In this document: positions 11,621-23,690 of the stretch, piece after piece
How positions within the stretch are numbered: position 1 is the stretch's first letter
Layout of the letters: the number at the start of each line of letters is the position of its first letter
Source: Allodiplogaster sudhausi
Taxonomy: Eukaryota; Nematoda; Chromadorea; Rhabditida; Diplogasteridae
Assembly (NCBI GenBank): GCA_945643635.1
Contig: CALZFC010000013.1
Coordinates: 38,501 to 102,500, forward strand
Reading direction: 5' to 3'
DNA length: 64,000 nt
Made by a program: the position numbers and the translations under genes
The notes under the pieces: generated by a model
The model's input: only the letters and a program-made list of their open reading frames with translations
Database searches by the model: none
Told to the model about the DNA's origin: nothing

Positions 11621-11840
11621 TATAAAAAATATATATGTAATATATAAACACATCTTTTCTTCTTTCCTTCAAAAGCGTAATTTATTTTAATACTAATAGA
11701 CAACCCCAAACATTTAGAACTGCCTCTGGAAGAGCTATAACAATATAGCGTACTTCACGCTCTTTTGGTCCAACAGCTTTGAGAAGGCGCCCCAGACTCC
11801 CGAGGCGGCCGACCTTCTCGCCTGGTTCAACTCCCGATAA
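9452..11840 (+). pseudogene. RPA1-like protein with two OB folds (copy B), in-frame TGA
   Basis: Exons are 9452-9498, 9834-9926, 10295-10370, 10532-10627, 10700-10850 (last base uncertain by one), 11068-11148, 11273-11347 and 11718-11840. They give 247 codons in phase. Motifs follow RPA1 DBD-A/DBD-B: MNEVPIRDL (human VPIASL), RGVVFEKDDQL, TVSVVAFDD, TYEFKNVALW, QCGEDDALEMPE, CDILGVITDVSE, YELRKLTLADATETR, VTRTVWEDLTRSF and a final LLAWFNSR (human LRGWFDAEG). The protein would stop after DBD-B, without the zinc-binding DBD-C. Exon 3 has TGA at 10365-10367, where copy A has GGA at the same place before the same GTCAG donor. The other exons are clean, so this is either a young pseudogene or a miscalled base. 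Confidence 0.75.
11167..11232. repeat. (TA)n microsatellite
   Basis: Mostly pure TA dinucleotides in the intron before the seventh exon of RPA1-like copy B. A second TA tract lies at 11580-11618 and a third at 507-531. Confidence 0.85.
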
Positions 11841-12188
11841 TTATTTTTATTTTTCCAAGAAGTTGTTTTCAAGAAAGCAAACTCTTTTCCAGCGAAATGT
11901 AAGTAGGCTTAACAAAATAAAAATGTTGATCTGATGGTGCAATTCCCGCAGCATTTTGCTTGACAGTATAATTTGATCGGACATAAAACCTTGGAGAATG
12001 ACAAACGATTTTTTATATATTTTGCAATCAATTCCGATAAACCTATGCACATATAGAAGATTATAATTTTGCACTGACTAACGTCAGTACAGCAGCCTGT
12101 ACCATATAGAACCGTCCAAAAGTTTTGACAAAGACAGAAACGATGGGGAATCCTGAACAAAGTCATGTCAAGTACACGGGGGTATGAC

Positions 12189-13580
12189 AAATGCGCAGCG
12201 GTCATTTGCGCAGCGGTCATTTGCGCAGCGGTCAAAAGCGCAGCGCCTGGCCTGGTGCGTATGTGACGGCGAATTGTTACCATTTTGTCAGTTCAAACCA
12301 TGTTGGACATCTTTATAACTGATCTGATTATTTGTTAAGGCCATTTCAACGCCACTATTAATCATTCATGACGTCTTACAGTTGATAATTGGTCAATTAA
12401 AATTAAAATCACGCGACTTTATTTCGACTTTTTTCCGGCCCCCGTTTTTAAATACAATTTACAGGATAACAATAAAAATAGACAAGAATGACTGGGGCAA
12501 TACACCTTCATCAATATTTTTAAAACTGAACAGGAACACTGTTGCAAACTAAATTTTAATTCAAAAAATTCTTAGGTTAGCATAAGAAACGCAGGATTAC
12601 TGTCATTATTGCAGTTTCAGCATCCACCTATAATTTAAAAACAATTATAATAACAATGGACATATGTATTACACGTAGTAAATTGTTAGTATTGAAAATG
12701 AAGTTAAAAGAAGCATCCGGGAATAATTGTTTTCTCGTACGCTACTACACGCTCTGTTGCGCTACTGTAGCATCTCGCCTGTTCTAGCCGAGAGAGCGTT
12801 GCAAAATAGGAGGGTTCTAATATATACAATAGTCAATTCTCTACCCGTGATATTTAACATGGCTATAATTCTGAAACGATAAGATGAAAATAATTCAAAC
12901 TTCCTGAATCGTCTTTTACGCCGAGATAAACTGAACCATGCGAAAAAAAAATACCACGTTAATTATTCGCCGGAGATCTCCTTTAATGTGCAAATGGAAG
13001 GATAGTGAGTGAGAGAGAGATAAAGAGACAGAGAGAGAGAGAGATTGAAAGAGAGAGAGAAAATGAGAGCGAGAGCTCCGTGATATGTAAAATAACGAAA
13101 TGGTTAACAAAGAAAATAAATTACCATTTCATACCCTATTTTCTCATGCTCACGAATCTCAGAAAAAGAGAACGAAAAAAGGCCCTCAGAAATTGAAGCG
13201 TGGGAGGAGACGAAGTCGATCATTTAGTTCCAGCGTTTCTTATGCTAGCCTAAGAATTTTTTGAATTAAAATTTAGTTTGCAACAGTGTTCCTGTTCAGT
13301 TTTAAAAATATTGATGAAGGTGTATTGCCCCAGTCATTCTTGTCTATTTTTATTGTTGTCCTGTAAATTGTATTTAAAAACGGGGGCCGGAAACAAGCTA
13401 AAGTCGCGTGTTCGATTTTACGAGCCGCGATTCCTCAAAATCGTCTACGAAAATCGTCAACAAACGTGTGGGATGGCCAAACAAAATTACAACTTTCCAA
13501 CTTTCATCGCATGTTCATTCCAATCACATACGCACCAGGCCAGGCGCTGCGCTTTTGACCGCTGCGCAAATGACCGCTGC
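12189..13580. mobile_element. ~1.4-kb foldback (long inverted repeat) element
   Basis: Outer arms are 12189-12265 and 13525-13580. They share GCGCAGCGGTCA repeats (three on the left) and CAGCGCCTGGCCTGG with its inverse. Inner arms are 12430-12600 and 13229-13395, near-perfect inverse copies containing CCGGCCCCCGTTTTTAAATA and its complement. Sequence between outer and inner arms has diverged. The loop holds a GA tract and no gene. This looks like a non-autonomous foldback DNA transposon; target duplication was not resolved. Confidence 0.75.
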
Positions 13581-13599
13581 GAAGAGAGAGAGAAAATTT

Positions 13600-15601
13600 T
13601 AGGGTAAGAAGAAAAAAAAAACGAAAATTCAAAGTCGAATGGCCCAGGATGATACAGCAAAACAATAGTCGGCATTCGAACACTTTTCTTATTGTTAGTA
13701 CAAGCTCATCTGAAGAAGCTGGAACTGGGATTTGGCCAAGAGTTGTTTGCATTGCATGGAAAACCGAGAGGAATAGCAAAAGTGTCAATGAAAAGGTTAA
13801 AAAGAGAGATAAAAATTAAATTAAGTCAGGATATATTTTAAAATTTAACAGCATTAAACATTAACGGGAGTCGAAAAAAATTGAATACTTTCATCTCGTT
13901 ATTTAAATACCGTTAAAAGAGCGAATGTTTGAAAGAGGAGCGGCCAAGAAGAGAGGAAAAGAGACGAGTAAGAAAGCATGAAGGAGTGAGGACTCTTCCA
14001 CTTTAGGAGTGCGAAGGAGGGAGGGGCACACTGGAAACAAACAAGCTGAGAGCGAGAGAGAGCGAGGGGAGAGAGAGTGAGAGAGAGAGGAAGAGACCGG
14101 ATTTTATGATCGGTCTCGATGGACGGAAGAGTAGCAAATGAGGCAAGAGAGGAAGAAAGGCACGTTTTGTAGCCGACACCGGTGCCAGATGTTCTGTGCT
14201 GCACTGACAATGAGTCACTGGTGAAGGAGAGAGAGAGAAAGATAGAGGAGAAGAGAGAGAGAGAGATGAGGAGACAGAGACAGAGCGAGAGAGAGTGAGG
14301 CAGAAGAAGAGAAGAAAGAAAAAGAAGACTCTGAAAGCTGTAATGATTTCGCGTTCATTTTTACGATCTTGCCTGATTGACGGAAGAGGAGCAAAAGAAG
14401 CAAGAGAGGAAGGAAGGGGGATGGGACGAGAACAGAGTTGTTTGTGACCCGGCCACATTGGTGAGGATAACCCTTCCACTTCTCACGATCAAATCTGGAA
14501 TTTTCAAAAAAAAAATTCTTTTTTTTTTTTTTTTTTTTTTTCAAAAAAAGGGAATTTTTCATTTAAAATTGTTTTAAGATTTTCAAATATTTTGACAATT
14601 TCTTGATGACTGATATGGCCAGTGCTGATTGTGAGTTAAAGGTGCCGAATATGTAAAAAAAAAAAAAGTCAGAATCGGGTGAATGATTCTCGGCGAAGAT
14701 AATAAAATCATAATTACTATAGGCATATTAACAAATGATTGATTTTGTCCTACTGAATCTTATCGCGATTCATGCTCTCAGGCCGAGTGCTCTAAATGAA
14801 TCGCGAACTGAAAGCAGGCAGCATGAATTCCCAGTTTTTCCAAGCGCGCTGTATGTATTCCTAGTTGTCATATATTCTTCTAATTATATATTCAAGATGC
14901 ATCAGTTTGTTTTAGAACTTCATGTATTATCTACAATTAGAATATTGAGCACGAAGGCTTCTTTATTTTCGGAAAAATATGGATAGATATTATATGTTGA
15001 ATATAAATATAAATAAATATAAAAATATATATTCACACAAAAGCTTTTTTATGTTGGAAATGTATTTGAAGTTGTTAAATATAAATAATGATTATAATGA
15101 TTGGGGTCATTGATCATTGAAAAATTTGACGATTTTTCAATCTGGATTACCAGGAAAACCTAGTAATCAAAACTTCTTTAAAGAAATGAAGAAGATCGAA
15201 ACGAATTGAGTGACAGAAGGTAGAGAGGGAGAGAGAGACGAGAGAGACGAGAGAGACAGCGAAATGTAATAGTTTGGTTGCCGTCTCCGACTTGTAATAT
15301 TCATCGAAGGAATAATCGGCCGAGTGTTCTGCCATCGATCACTTATGCTAGAATTCGTCGCATGGCTCTCAGGCTCTACATCAAAAGTGGTGAAGTCATC
15401 AGGATGTGCGCGTGGACAGGGCAAGTGAAAAGGAGGAACGCTTGGCCAAACTTGCACAATCAAATGGAGCAGATCGGACACTGATTGTGAGATGGTTTGA
15501 CAACGATGGCTTCTTGCTTTCTCTATATGTCAACCCTCTCCCTCTCTCTCTCACTCTCCCTCTCTCCCTCTCTCTCTCTCTATGTCACCCCTCTCTCTCA
15601 C

Positions 15602-15635
<34 letters not shown>

Positions 15636-16100
15636 CTTTCCCTTACTCTCCCTCTATGTCTTGCTCTCTCTTCTACTCACAGTGCCTTTCTCCCACTGTT
15701 CATTTTTTTTTTTTTTTTTGGTGTTTTAACAAAAACTTTTTTGATTTATTTTGTTTGGAAAGAGCTCAACAAAAAACAAACAAAAAATTTATGCATTGGT
15801 TGTAAATACATCATGATACATTCTGGTGCTATTCTTAAAAATCAGTACTGACGATATATCAATTCGTCATATCTGTTTTTAGTTTAGTAGACATTTCCAA
15901 AAATTTTCATAACTTTATGGAGTTCTTTTTGGCGAGGAAACATCTGTTTTTTTCAACTAAATTAACTATTGAAGCAATTGTGCTCAAAAACATTGGGTTT
16001 TGGGTCAAAAGTTTTTTGTGTGAAAAGGTGTTTTGTTCCGCATCCCTGAAACGGATTAATAAAACCCAGCGACAAGCCCTAACCTCTAAGGTTGTAAGCT
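13600..16100. other. No supported gene; microsatellites and a partial tandem duplication
   Basis: GA tracts at 14045-14095 and 14225-14295 are each followed by a related segment (GACGGAAGAGTAGCAAATGA near 14119 and GACGGAAGAGGAGCAAAAGA near 14379), so the area is partly tandemly duplicated. CT tracts fill 15530-15690. Poly-T runs occur at 14519-14540 and 15701-15719. An open minus frame around 15260-15480 has no recognisable domain. Confidence 0.5.
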
Positions 16101-16124
16101 GTCCAAACGAAAGTTAACGTCTTG

Positions 16125-16306
16125 ATCCAATGGAACGAAGCAGGCAGCCAGGGACGCCAAAAGCTGCAAGTTAAGATAAGAGGTAACTGATAAGAACTGA
16201 ATCGACAACTTTTGTTTGGTTTCTTGTCTTGCGCCATTCAGCGTTGCTGGTCATCCAAAAGTGTCGATATGGATGTAAAGGCTCGAAACGTTGTGCTCAT
16301 TCTTCC

Positions 16307-16315
<9 letters not shown>
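16125..16315 (-). repeat. Reverse-transcriptase-derived cassette
   Basis: Inverted copy of the same family as 7470-7660, again abutting a (GA)n tract (16311-16345) on the equivalent side. The region homologous to YLLSKLEAYGVSG lies at about 16150-16195. Confidence 0.6.
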
Positions 16316-16348
<33 letters not shown>

Positions 16349-17006
16349 GTAGAGAAAGCGGTAGAGAGAAATAGGGTAGTGAAATAGAGTGAAATAGGGA
16401 GAGAGATAGTGAAGTAGGGAGAGGGAGAGACAGAGTGAGAGAAGGGAGAAAAAAGAGAGAAAGAGAATTAGTGAGAAACACAGAGAGAGAATGAGAGAAC
16501 GAGAGAAAGGACTTACTTTCATGAGGTGAAGGTGTAATTGTAATTCAATTAAAGTATACTTCGATTGCTTCTAAGTAGGAAGTACTGTTAGAGAGGTTCT
16601 CTAATATGTAGGAGGTAGTGCAATTAGAGGAAATATAGTATCAAGTAAATTTTTCGTTAACATACTTCACCGACCTTGAGAAGTCAGACAAAAATAAAAA
16701 TTATCTGAAAATTTTTTATTGACAATAAAATATAGAACAATAAAATGCCTTGAAACATACATACTTGATAAATACAAAAATACAAGAAGTTTGTTTTACA
16801 ATGGCGAAGTCATGATTTGTATTCTCCCTCGGTGCAGAAAAATGTCATATGCAAAAGATGAACGGGAAATTCTTGATCTAAACCAATAGAAAAACATCCA
16901 CAAATGGAATAAGACAAGGAAAACTGGGCGGATTAAGAAAGAAAAGGACGATGATGCCGAGCGCCCGAAACATTCAGTATGCCTTTGATTTTGCTTTCTT
17001 GGAAGA

Positions 17007-19746
17007 TTAGCACCCAAGCATTCTCAAGGTCAAGATCAATGTATCTCCTTTCTGAATGTTGTAGTCAGACATCGTCCGTGCATCTTCCAGTTGCTCTGAA
17101 ACAGCGAATTTTTGTTCGATTGGAATGCAGCCTTGCATCAACTTCAGTGAACCAAGAGCGCTGTCTAATCTTGAAAAACTAATTCAAGACATCTTTAAAC
17201 GAGGACGATCCCATGAAAATAACTAATTCAAGTTCAAAATTGCCGCGCGTTCAGCCCTTGAGTATTCGGCTCTCTTATGCTCGTGTGCTATTTCGCATGA
17301 CACGGAAACCTTCCGCTCGAAAATAGCACGAGCGAATGAGATGGCGAAAGACCGCGTGACAATTTGAAGTTTCATAAATCTTTTCGATGATCGCACTCCT
17401 TTAACTAACTGCCTGCGAAGGTCAGGCGCTGTTGATTGACTGGGATGCCTTCCTTCTCTTCGATCTTCTCATTCAAGTCATTCACAGTCAAGTCAGGATG
17501 GATCTGAGGAGGAGGTTGTCTAAGTCAAACCGGAATTGTCTTACATTAAACACTAGCAATAAGTGACAACTCTTGTAAACATTAATATCAATTACTTTAC
17601 CTTCGACTAAGTGCCCGACTCCATCTCCTCTATATGCTTTCCAAGTTCGGTACATTCATACATATATGTACATATGTATGTATCTGGCAGTCCTTTACTA
17701 TTCCTTGATTCATTTCTAGCGAATAGAACCCTGTGTGTTGTTATCAATGATTCTACTTCTCTTCCTTACTCTATTAATAATTGTTACAATCAGGGAACTT
17801 GTATAGGACCTCTGCTCTTTTTGATATATGTACACATATTAATAAATGAGAATGGTCAAACATTTCTTCACTCGCCTGAAGATAAATCGCTTTTTTGCCA
17901 AGCATTATGACGGAAATTAGCATGGCGTCTTTGTAGAAGGCAGTGATGACTCGGTCCAGTTGGCGGCTCATCTCAGAGCCATTTGCACTTTCGAACTCCT
18001 CCTTCGACGACCAATCCAGGAGGAAAGTTGGCTGCAAATATAAAACCACCTTCGTATGCATTTGTTCACGCTTTTAATGGGCATGTCGCGATGGCTGCAG
18101 TCATTCTTTTATTCTCTCGTCATTTCAACCTACAAATGTGATAATTTTTTTTATCGCATCTATGCTTCTTTATAAAATTTTTTTTGATAAAATAAAAAGA
18201 CGCAAATAGTGATATCACCCAAATGGTAAAATCGCTATGGATTTTACTATATGGGTGAACGGGTGAATATCAATAATATCCGTCTAAAAGGGATGTTTAT
18301 TTTTTTCTAATATCGTGGTTTTTTTAATATCGTCACTGGACATATGTAGGTATTTATGTATATTTATGTATTTCATATTCTTGGAGTGTGGGATAAACGA
18401 ATTGGATTGAATTGAAGTTCACACACCGCACGATCGTTGAAGACTTCCTTATCGAGTTGAAGTTGCAGAAGAGTAAGGACCGACTGTTCGCCTTCGCTCT
18501 ATATCAAGAGAAAAAGATAGGTATGTAGGTCCGAAACGAATCATAGACCCTTTTACCTGGAGCTTTATGACGAGTCACCAAATCTTTGTTACAAATTTTA
18601 AAAAAAATCTTTTTTTTTAAGCAGAATCGTATACCTCATTTTAGAGCATAATATTCTTGACTGAAAACATTGCCGTACTATGAAAAGAGTGAACATGGGT
18701 TCAAAGACGTATTTTATAACAACAAAAAAAAGGTTGAATTAAATAGAACCTTGCTACTCGGCTGATTCTCCCAGGTTTTCACAATCCCACGCTCGTAGAG
18801 ACGAAAGACAAAAGGAGACTTGAGAGTGTAGGCAAGAGCGAGGCGAGGAATTACGAGTGAACCGCAACCAGAACAACCTCAAGTCATCTCATTTTTTAAA
18901 TTAAAAAAATTTACTTCAAAACACAAAATTGTGATTATTTGAAATGCATTGCATTTTTTGGACCATAAATTAAACTTTTCTGATGAGAAAGGTTAACTTT
19001 TTCAAACCAGAAACAAATGCTGCTCCATAATAAACTATTAAGTGCTATTAAGATTAAGTTTAAATTTCAGTGCATAGAAGGATAACTTTCTCGAACATTA
19101 TTTCATTAATGTTTACTCACAGATTCTATTCAAATGAGAACGATAAGTGATCCTAATAATATGAGAATGCTGAAATGAGAACGTCTCATCAATTCCAAAT
19201 ATGTCACTGACAGTCCGCCTTCTTGTGAGGTGGATAGATGGCATCCAGGAAGTCTTCGAAGATATCCGGGTCCTCGTTTTCCAGTTGGATACGCCGCTCC
19301 CCTTCTCCACGTCTCTCAAATGCTGTTCGCAGTGTTCCCGAGTACATCGACAGATACTGAAGTAAGAAAAGTGGATATTTTTCTGCCAAACACTCATCAA
19401 AAAGAGATATGTCGTACGTAGTGAGAAAAAAAAACATAATATAAAATGATCAGCACAACAAGATTCCTCCATCATGCATCAAATCTCCAAGAATGGCGAA
19501 GACTCATGGCGCTCCACGGAATCCATTAACCAGTTGAAATAAAGCGTTGATTCATTGATTGATTGATTGACAACAAGATTTGCAAACCGATGAGCTGAGT
19601 TTGTATGTCCGCTGCTCTTTCCCGTCCTTTCCTCCAACGACAACCACGCAAGCATCGGGCAGGCCGGACTGGTCAAAGAGCGACCAGTTTCCTCGCTTTG
19701 ACTGCGAGAAGTGACGAGGGTCCAGAGGGTTCGCCAGAGTTGACAT
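17007..19746 (-). CDS. BTB-domain protein with C-terminal ubiquitin-like domain
   Basis: Exons are 19588-19746, 19208-19356, 18427-18496, 17876-18031, 17410-17503 and 17007-17095: 717 nt, 238 residues, all phases consistent. Residues ~25-110 form a BTB fold: [48 protein letters not shown], then a terminal helix [19 protein letters not shown]. After a short helical linker (WSSKEEFES) a ubiquitin fold starts at [16 protein letters not shown] and continues [38 protein letters not shown]. Equivalents of K11, K48 and K63 remain. Ile44 and Val70 are Thr, and the tail is LRMLGC rather than LRLRGG, so it is unlikely to be conjugated. BTB proteins are often Cullin-3 adaptors; a role near ubiquitin ligases is inferred. 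The fourth intron would start with GC (CAG|GCGAGT). The third exon uses an AG two bases after the more obvious one. Confidence 0.78.
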
Positions 19747-20194
19747 CGGATTGGCGGAAGCAGCAAAGGAAGAGATGGGTTTTAATTTTTTTAAGATAAA
19801 AAACTTTCATACATTACTTTACTTAACTTTAGCACATTAATTTGTAAATCCTACGAATGAACTCCTCAACTGTTTACAAAAGAAAGGATAGAACGAATCA
19901 TGCCTCGAAATGGCACTGCAAGCTTTTCGTCGGCAGGACTTATTGACGATCGAATTATCTAGAAAGAGCACTGGTTAAAAAAGACAAAGGGGGGCAGTGC
20001 AAATCAGTCGAAATCAGTCCAAATTTACAGATCCACTATGACGTTGTAGCTCTTTGATAACCGCATTACTCTAATACATTTAATATCTGGAGAAGACTGC
20101 TTTTATGATTTCCCCATATTGCTACTAGAACCCACAAGAAAGAGCGTCCGAACCACATTATTTGTTTGTTCAATGAAAGCGAGAATAAAAAGTG

Positions 20195-20977
20195 TTAGTA
20201 AAAGAAAGATATGTATTTAAGCAATGAAGAATAAATAGACTGAAACAGGCAAAGAAATGAAAATTCGTAATGCGCAACCTTGTCGACGAAATTGACGGAG
20301 AATTTTCCGAGAACGGCAGCCGCGTACAAAACATGCCGACTTCCGAGAGAGCGAACGAGTGACTCGGTGCCAGGAGAGGCAGGCGGAGAAGTCCTTTCAA
20401 ACTCTGCCACGGAGTGACGTGCTTCCGCCAGCCACGCGGCCAACTTGAATTTAGCGTTTTTAAAGATTAGAGTTAGTCTAGACATGCAATTTTTCTCTCT
20501 CTCACTCCCTCTCTCTGTCTGTCTGTCTGTCGGTATATGTGATAATGACCACAAAAAGGCATTACATACATTCTTTAAGAAGCATGACTAGAATCCTAAA
20601 CTGTTGAATTGAAATAAGAAGTTGCAAACTCAGAACAACTACTTGTACTCTCCTGAGCCTCCAACCTGATCCTGATCCTCTGGCATAGCGCCGACCTTCT
20701 CGAGTAGATCGAGGAGACGCATCTCATACTCGGATGTGCCATTGGCAAGGAGAAGGCGATTTGCCTTGAGATAAAAAAACCTTATTCTAGTAAACTGACA
20801 ATGAGCTGTTTATTCGTTTAATCGGCAAGCAAGAATCAGGAGAATGGAACAAAGGAGAAAAAGAAGAACAAGACATCAATTGTGTTAATTTTGTAAGAAA
20901 AAAATTATCGATAAACTGACCGTTTCGAGGTGACCTGCGATGAGAGAAAGTGAATTGCAGAGCTGCTGATCGTCCAT
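20195..20977 (-). CDS. Unidentified short multi-exon gene
   Basis: Exons 20921-20977, 20666-20764 and 20279-20443 are each multiples of three with phase-0 introns and no stops. The product begins MDDQQLCNSLSLIAGHLET. It continues with a helical, leucine-rich stretch (YEMRLLDLLEKVGAM) and LAAWLAEARHSVAEFE, and reaches GKFSVNFVDK. Beyond a possible GT donor (AAG|GTTGCG) the frame can run on to a stop at 20195 with a hydrophobic Phe/Leu/Tyr tail; whether that is coding is unclear. I recognise no family. It lies head-to-tail upstream of the BTB-UBL gene. No acceptor joins the two, so they are treated as separate. Confidence 0.5.
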
Positions 20978-21657
20978 TGTCACCTGTTGAGGAACGTGAA
21001 CGATTTCTACAAAAAGAAAGTCAAACAATTATTCACAGGAAATATTCCTGTTGAGCTTTTGCATAGTTTGAATTGTAATTTTTTGATACGGCTCACTTTT
21101 ATCGGATACTTCTTTTAAAGGAAGAGAGAGAGGGAGAGAGAGAGAGAGAGAGAAGACCGCCACTCGAGAAGCAGAAAGAAGGAACGAAGTGAAGTGAGCT
21201 CGATGGCTGGAGACTTACATAAATACATATATGCATTATATAGAACGGGCGGGGACTCACGTAGTCAAATATGCTAATAGAAATAGCGAACCTAACAATG
21301 TCACGTGACTCATGACATGAGAAAGAAGATAGTGTACTTTTCTCTGACTCTCCTCCCTCTCTCTCTCTATCTCCCACTCTCCCTCCCTCTCAATCTCTCA
21401 TTACACCTCTCTCGCTCTCTTTCTCTCTATCCCTCGCGCTTTCTTACGAAGAACGATCAAAAGCTTGAATGGGGCTAGATCAAACAATATGACAGGGAGA
21501 GAGATGGAGAGGGAGTGAGAGAGAGAGAGATAGAGAGATAAATAAAGGAACGACATGTAAGGGGATGTTGAATTTTTTCTTCTTCATATTTTTATATCTT
21601 CTGAGTCACGTTGCACAATAAAGTTATTGGCATGTATACAGCTTTTCCAACCATGTA

Positions 21658-22200
21658 CAGTCCCGCTCAGGATCTTGGTACCAAGGGCGCTTCGGACGAT
21701 TCGGATGCTTCCAAATTCAAAAACTAAATTTTTTAAATGTTACATTAGTTTACTTATAGAAACGGATGCTACTGATACACACAACCAAAAATATATTGTT
21801 AACCGGCACTTTATTTAGAAAACGCTTTTCATATTTAAATTCAGAATCGAAATGTGAGTCTTTGCATCACATGAACATGTATAATATGGTCTGATCTATC
21901 GATTTCCGTTATCTCTAATTTTATTATTTGGGAATGTGGGTAGAGACAAAATAATGGTACAGGATAAATTTCGTTGAAAAACATTAGACATGAATTTTTT
22001 TATTAGCAAAAACTGATAACTTCTTACCAAATGATGAACATTATCGATTTTTAACAGTATAATAGTACCTCCATAAGCAAACCAATGTACCATTCAAAAT
22101 ATTTTAGTTTTTCCCAAAACAAAAGTTATTAGCGTGGATGCATTTTGAAGCGTCCGAATCGTCCGAAGCGTCTTCGGTACTAAGATCCTGGGCGGGACTG
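21658..22200. mobile_element. Tc1/mariner-type MITE, copy 1
   Basis: TA dinucleotides at both borders (21656-21657 and 22201-22202) enclose 543 bp with ~58-bp inverted ends, CAGTCCCGCTCAGGATCTTG at left and CCTGGGCGGGACTG at right. The interior (AATGTGGGTAGAGACAAAAT) is shared with the shorter copy at 49612-49946. No coding capacity. Confidence 0.85.
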
Positions 22201-23540
22201 TATGTATGTATGTATGTACATATGGAACTGCACATGTGCTGTATTTCGTGTATTTCATTTTTTTTCTACTTTTTTGAAAACAATTAACTCTTGCACGACG
22301 CGCAGCTTATATATTTTGTCTTTCGTTTTCTAATTCTCTTTTTTTTCTCTCTCTCTCTCTCTTTATTCCCTTTCATACCATGTTTATTTTGATATGACAG
22401 TCAACAAAGCTAAAGGCGGCGAGCTAAAGGGATAGACTTTGAAGCATGCTGTTTGTCTTTTCCTCAATTTCCATCTCTATCGCTCGCTTTCTCTCGTTCT
22501 TTTTTTTCTTTCTTTCTTTTATTCCTTCTATATTCTGTCCCTCTCTCCTTCGTTTTTTCTCTCTCTCTCTCTCTCTCTCGTTTTCTCTCTCTCACGTGTT
22601 CTCTCCCTCTCTCTCTCGTTTTCTCTGTCTCTTACTCCTACTGTATATTTCTCCGTCTTTCATGCTTCCTTTACTTTTCGATGTGTCATGTGACCAAACA
22701 TGCCTTGGAATCATTTTGGCAAAACCAATAGAAGGAGAAAGAGATAAAACGAGAAAGAATATGCGTCAAATGCTCTATTTTTCTTCTCTTGAACTATTGT
22801 CCTTGATTTCCTTTTCTCTGACATCCTACGTCTTTTTTTTTCTCCCCTCTCTTTCTCTCATACTCCATCATTCTCCGCAATAATTTAGAGACAGCATACA
22901 TGTTATAGAAAGACGAACAGTTTGCTAGTCAGAGTTGAGAGTGACAAATCGAGTCTTACGCAACGTTTCATTTGCAACTCATGCACTATCAGTTTGGATG
23001 ATTTAACGATTACGCAATCAGAAAGGAAGGAACATAAAAGGGTCATGACAGGTCAGATTAGGTTTGTTATTTTAGTGCCTGAAGTTGGTTTAAAATGAAA
23101 TGAAAGATGAAATCTTAATGGAAGCCGGGCAAGAAAAAAAATGCTTTCTTTTTTGTCAATTCCTGAAGCTAGGATCCTCTTGCAGTAAAAGAAGAAAGGG
23201 TTATTTATATGTATGTAGGCGCACAATCACTTCCGATAGTGCATTCAGGTTGTATTTTCTTCAATCCGTACCAATCTATTTTCAATTCCGGAATTTATTT
23301 ATTTAATACATCATTATTAGTTGATAACATTTAGAGATACTGCTCGGCTTCCCTCTCCATTTTTTTCTTTCTTTCGCTCTCTCTCTCTCAAACTCTCCTT
23401 CTCCTTCTATGCACATATGTAAATTTCTCTTATTTTCCCAGTCCACTCTACGAATTCTACTCTGAAAAATGCCATCAGACACCACCGGAAAAGTATTTCA
23501 GTCTTTTAGGCAAACTATATGAAACAAATGAATAAATTTA

Positions 23541-23690
23541 ATAGACGAAAGTGCGCTTGAGAAGTGCCGGCGGTCGTGTTCGCGTCTTCATGCACCAAGA
23601 ACATTCGAAACCCTTCCTTCAGCACCCGGTGAACTTGCTGTCCATCAACCAATGCATCGTTATAAGAAATAAAGTGATAAAGCTAGCTTC
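23541..23690 (-). other. Exon-like open frame, unidentified
   Basis: On the minus strand a frame reads DGQQVHRVLKEGFRMFL then VHEDANTTAGTSQAHF before reaching a stop. Composition is coding-like and unlike the surrounding AT- and GA-rich DNA. No neighbouring exon was joined and no family was recognised. Confidence 0.3.

Noticed and set aside
22446..22883. A plus-strand membrane-like protein
   Set aside because: Low-complexity Ser/Leu/Phe translation of CT repeats, with no homologous core or splice structure.
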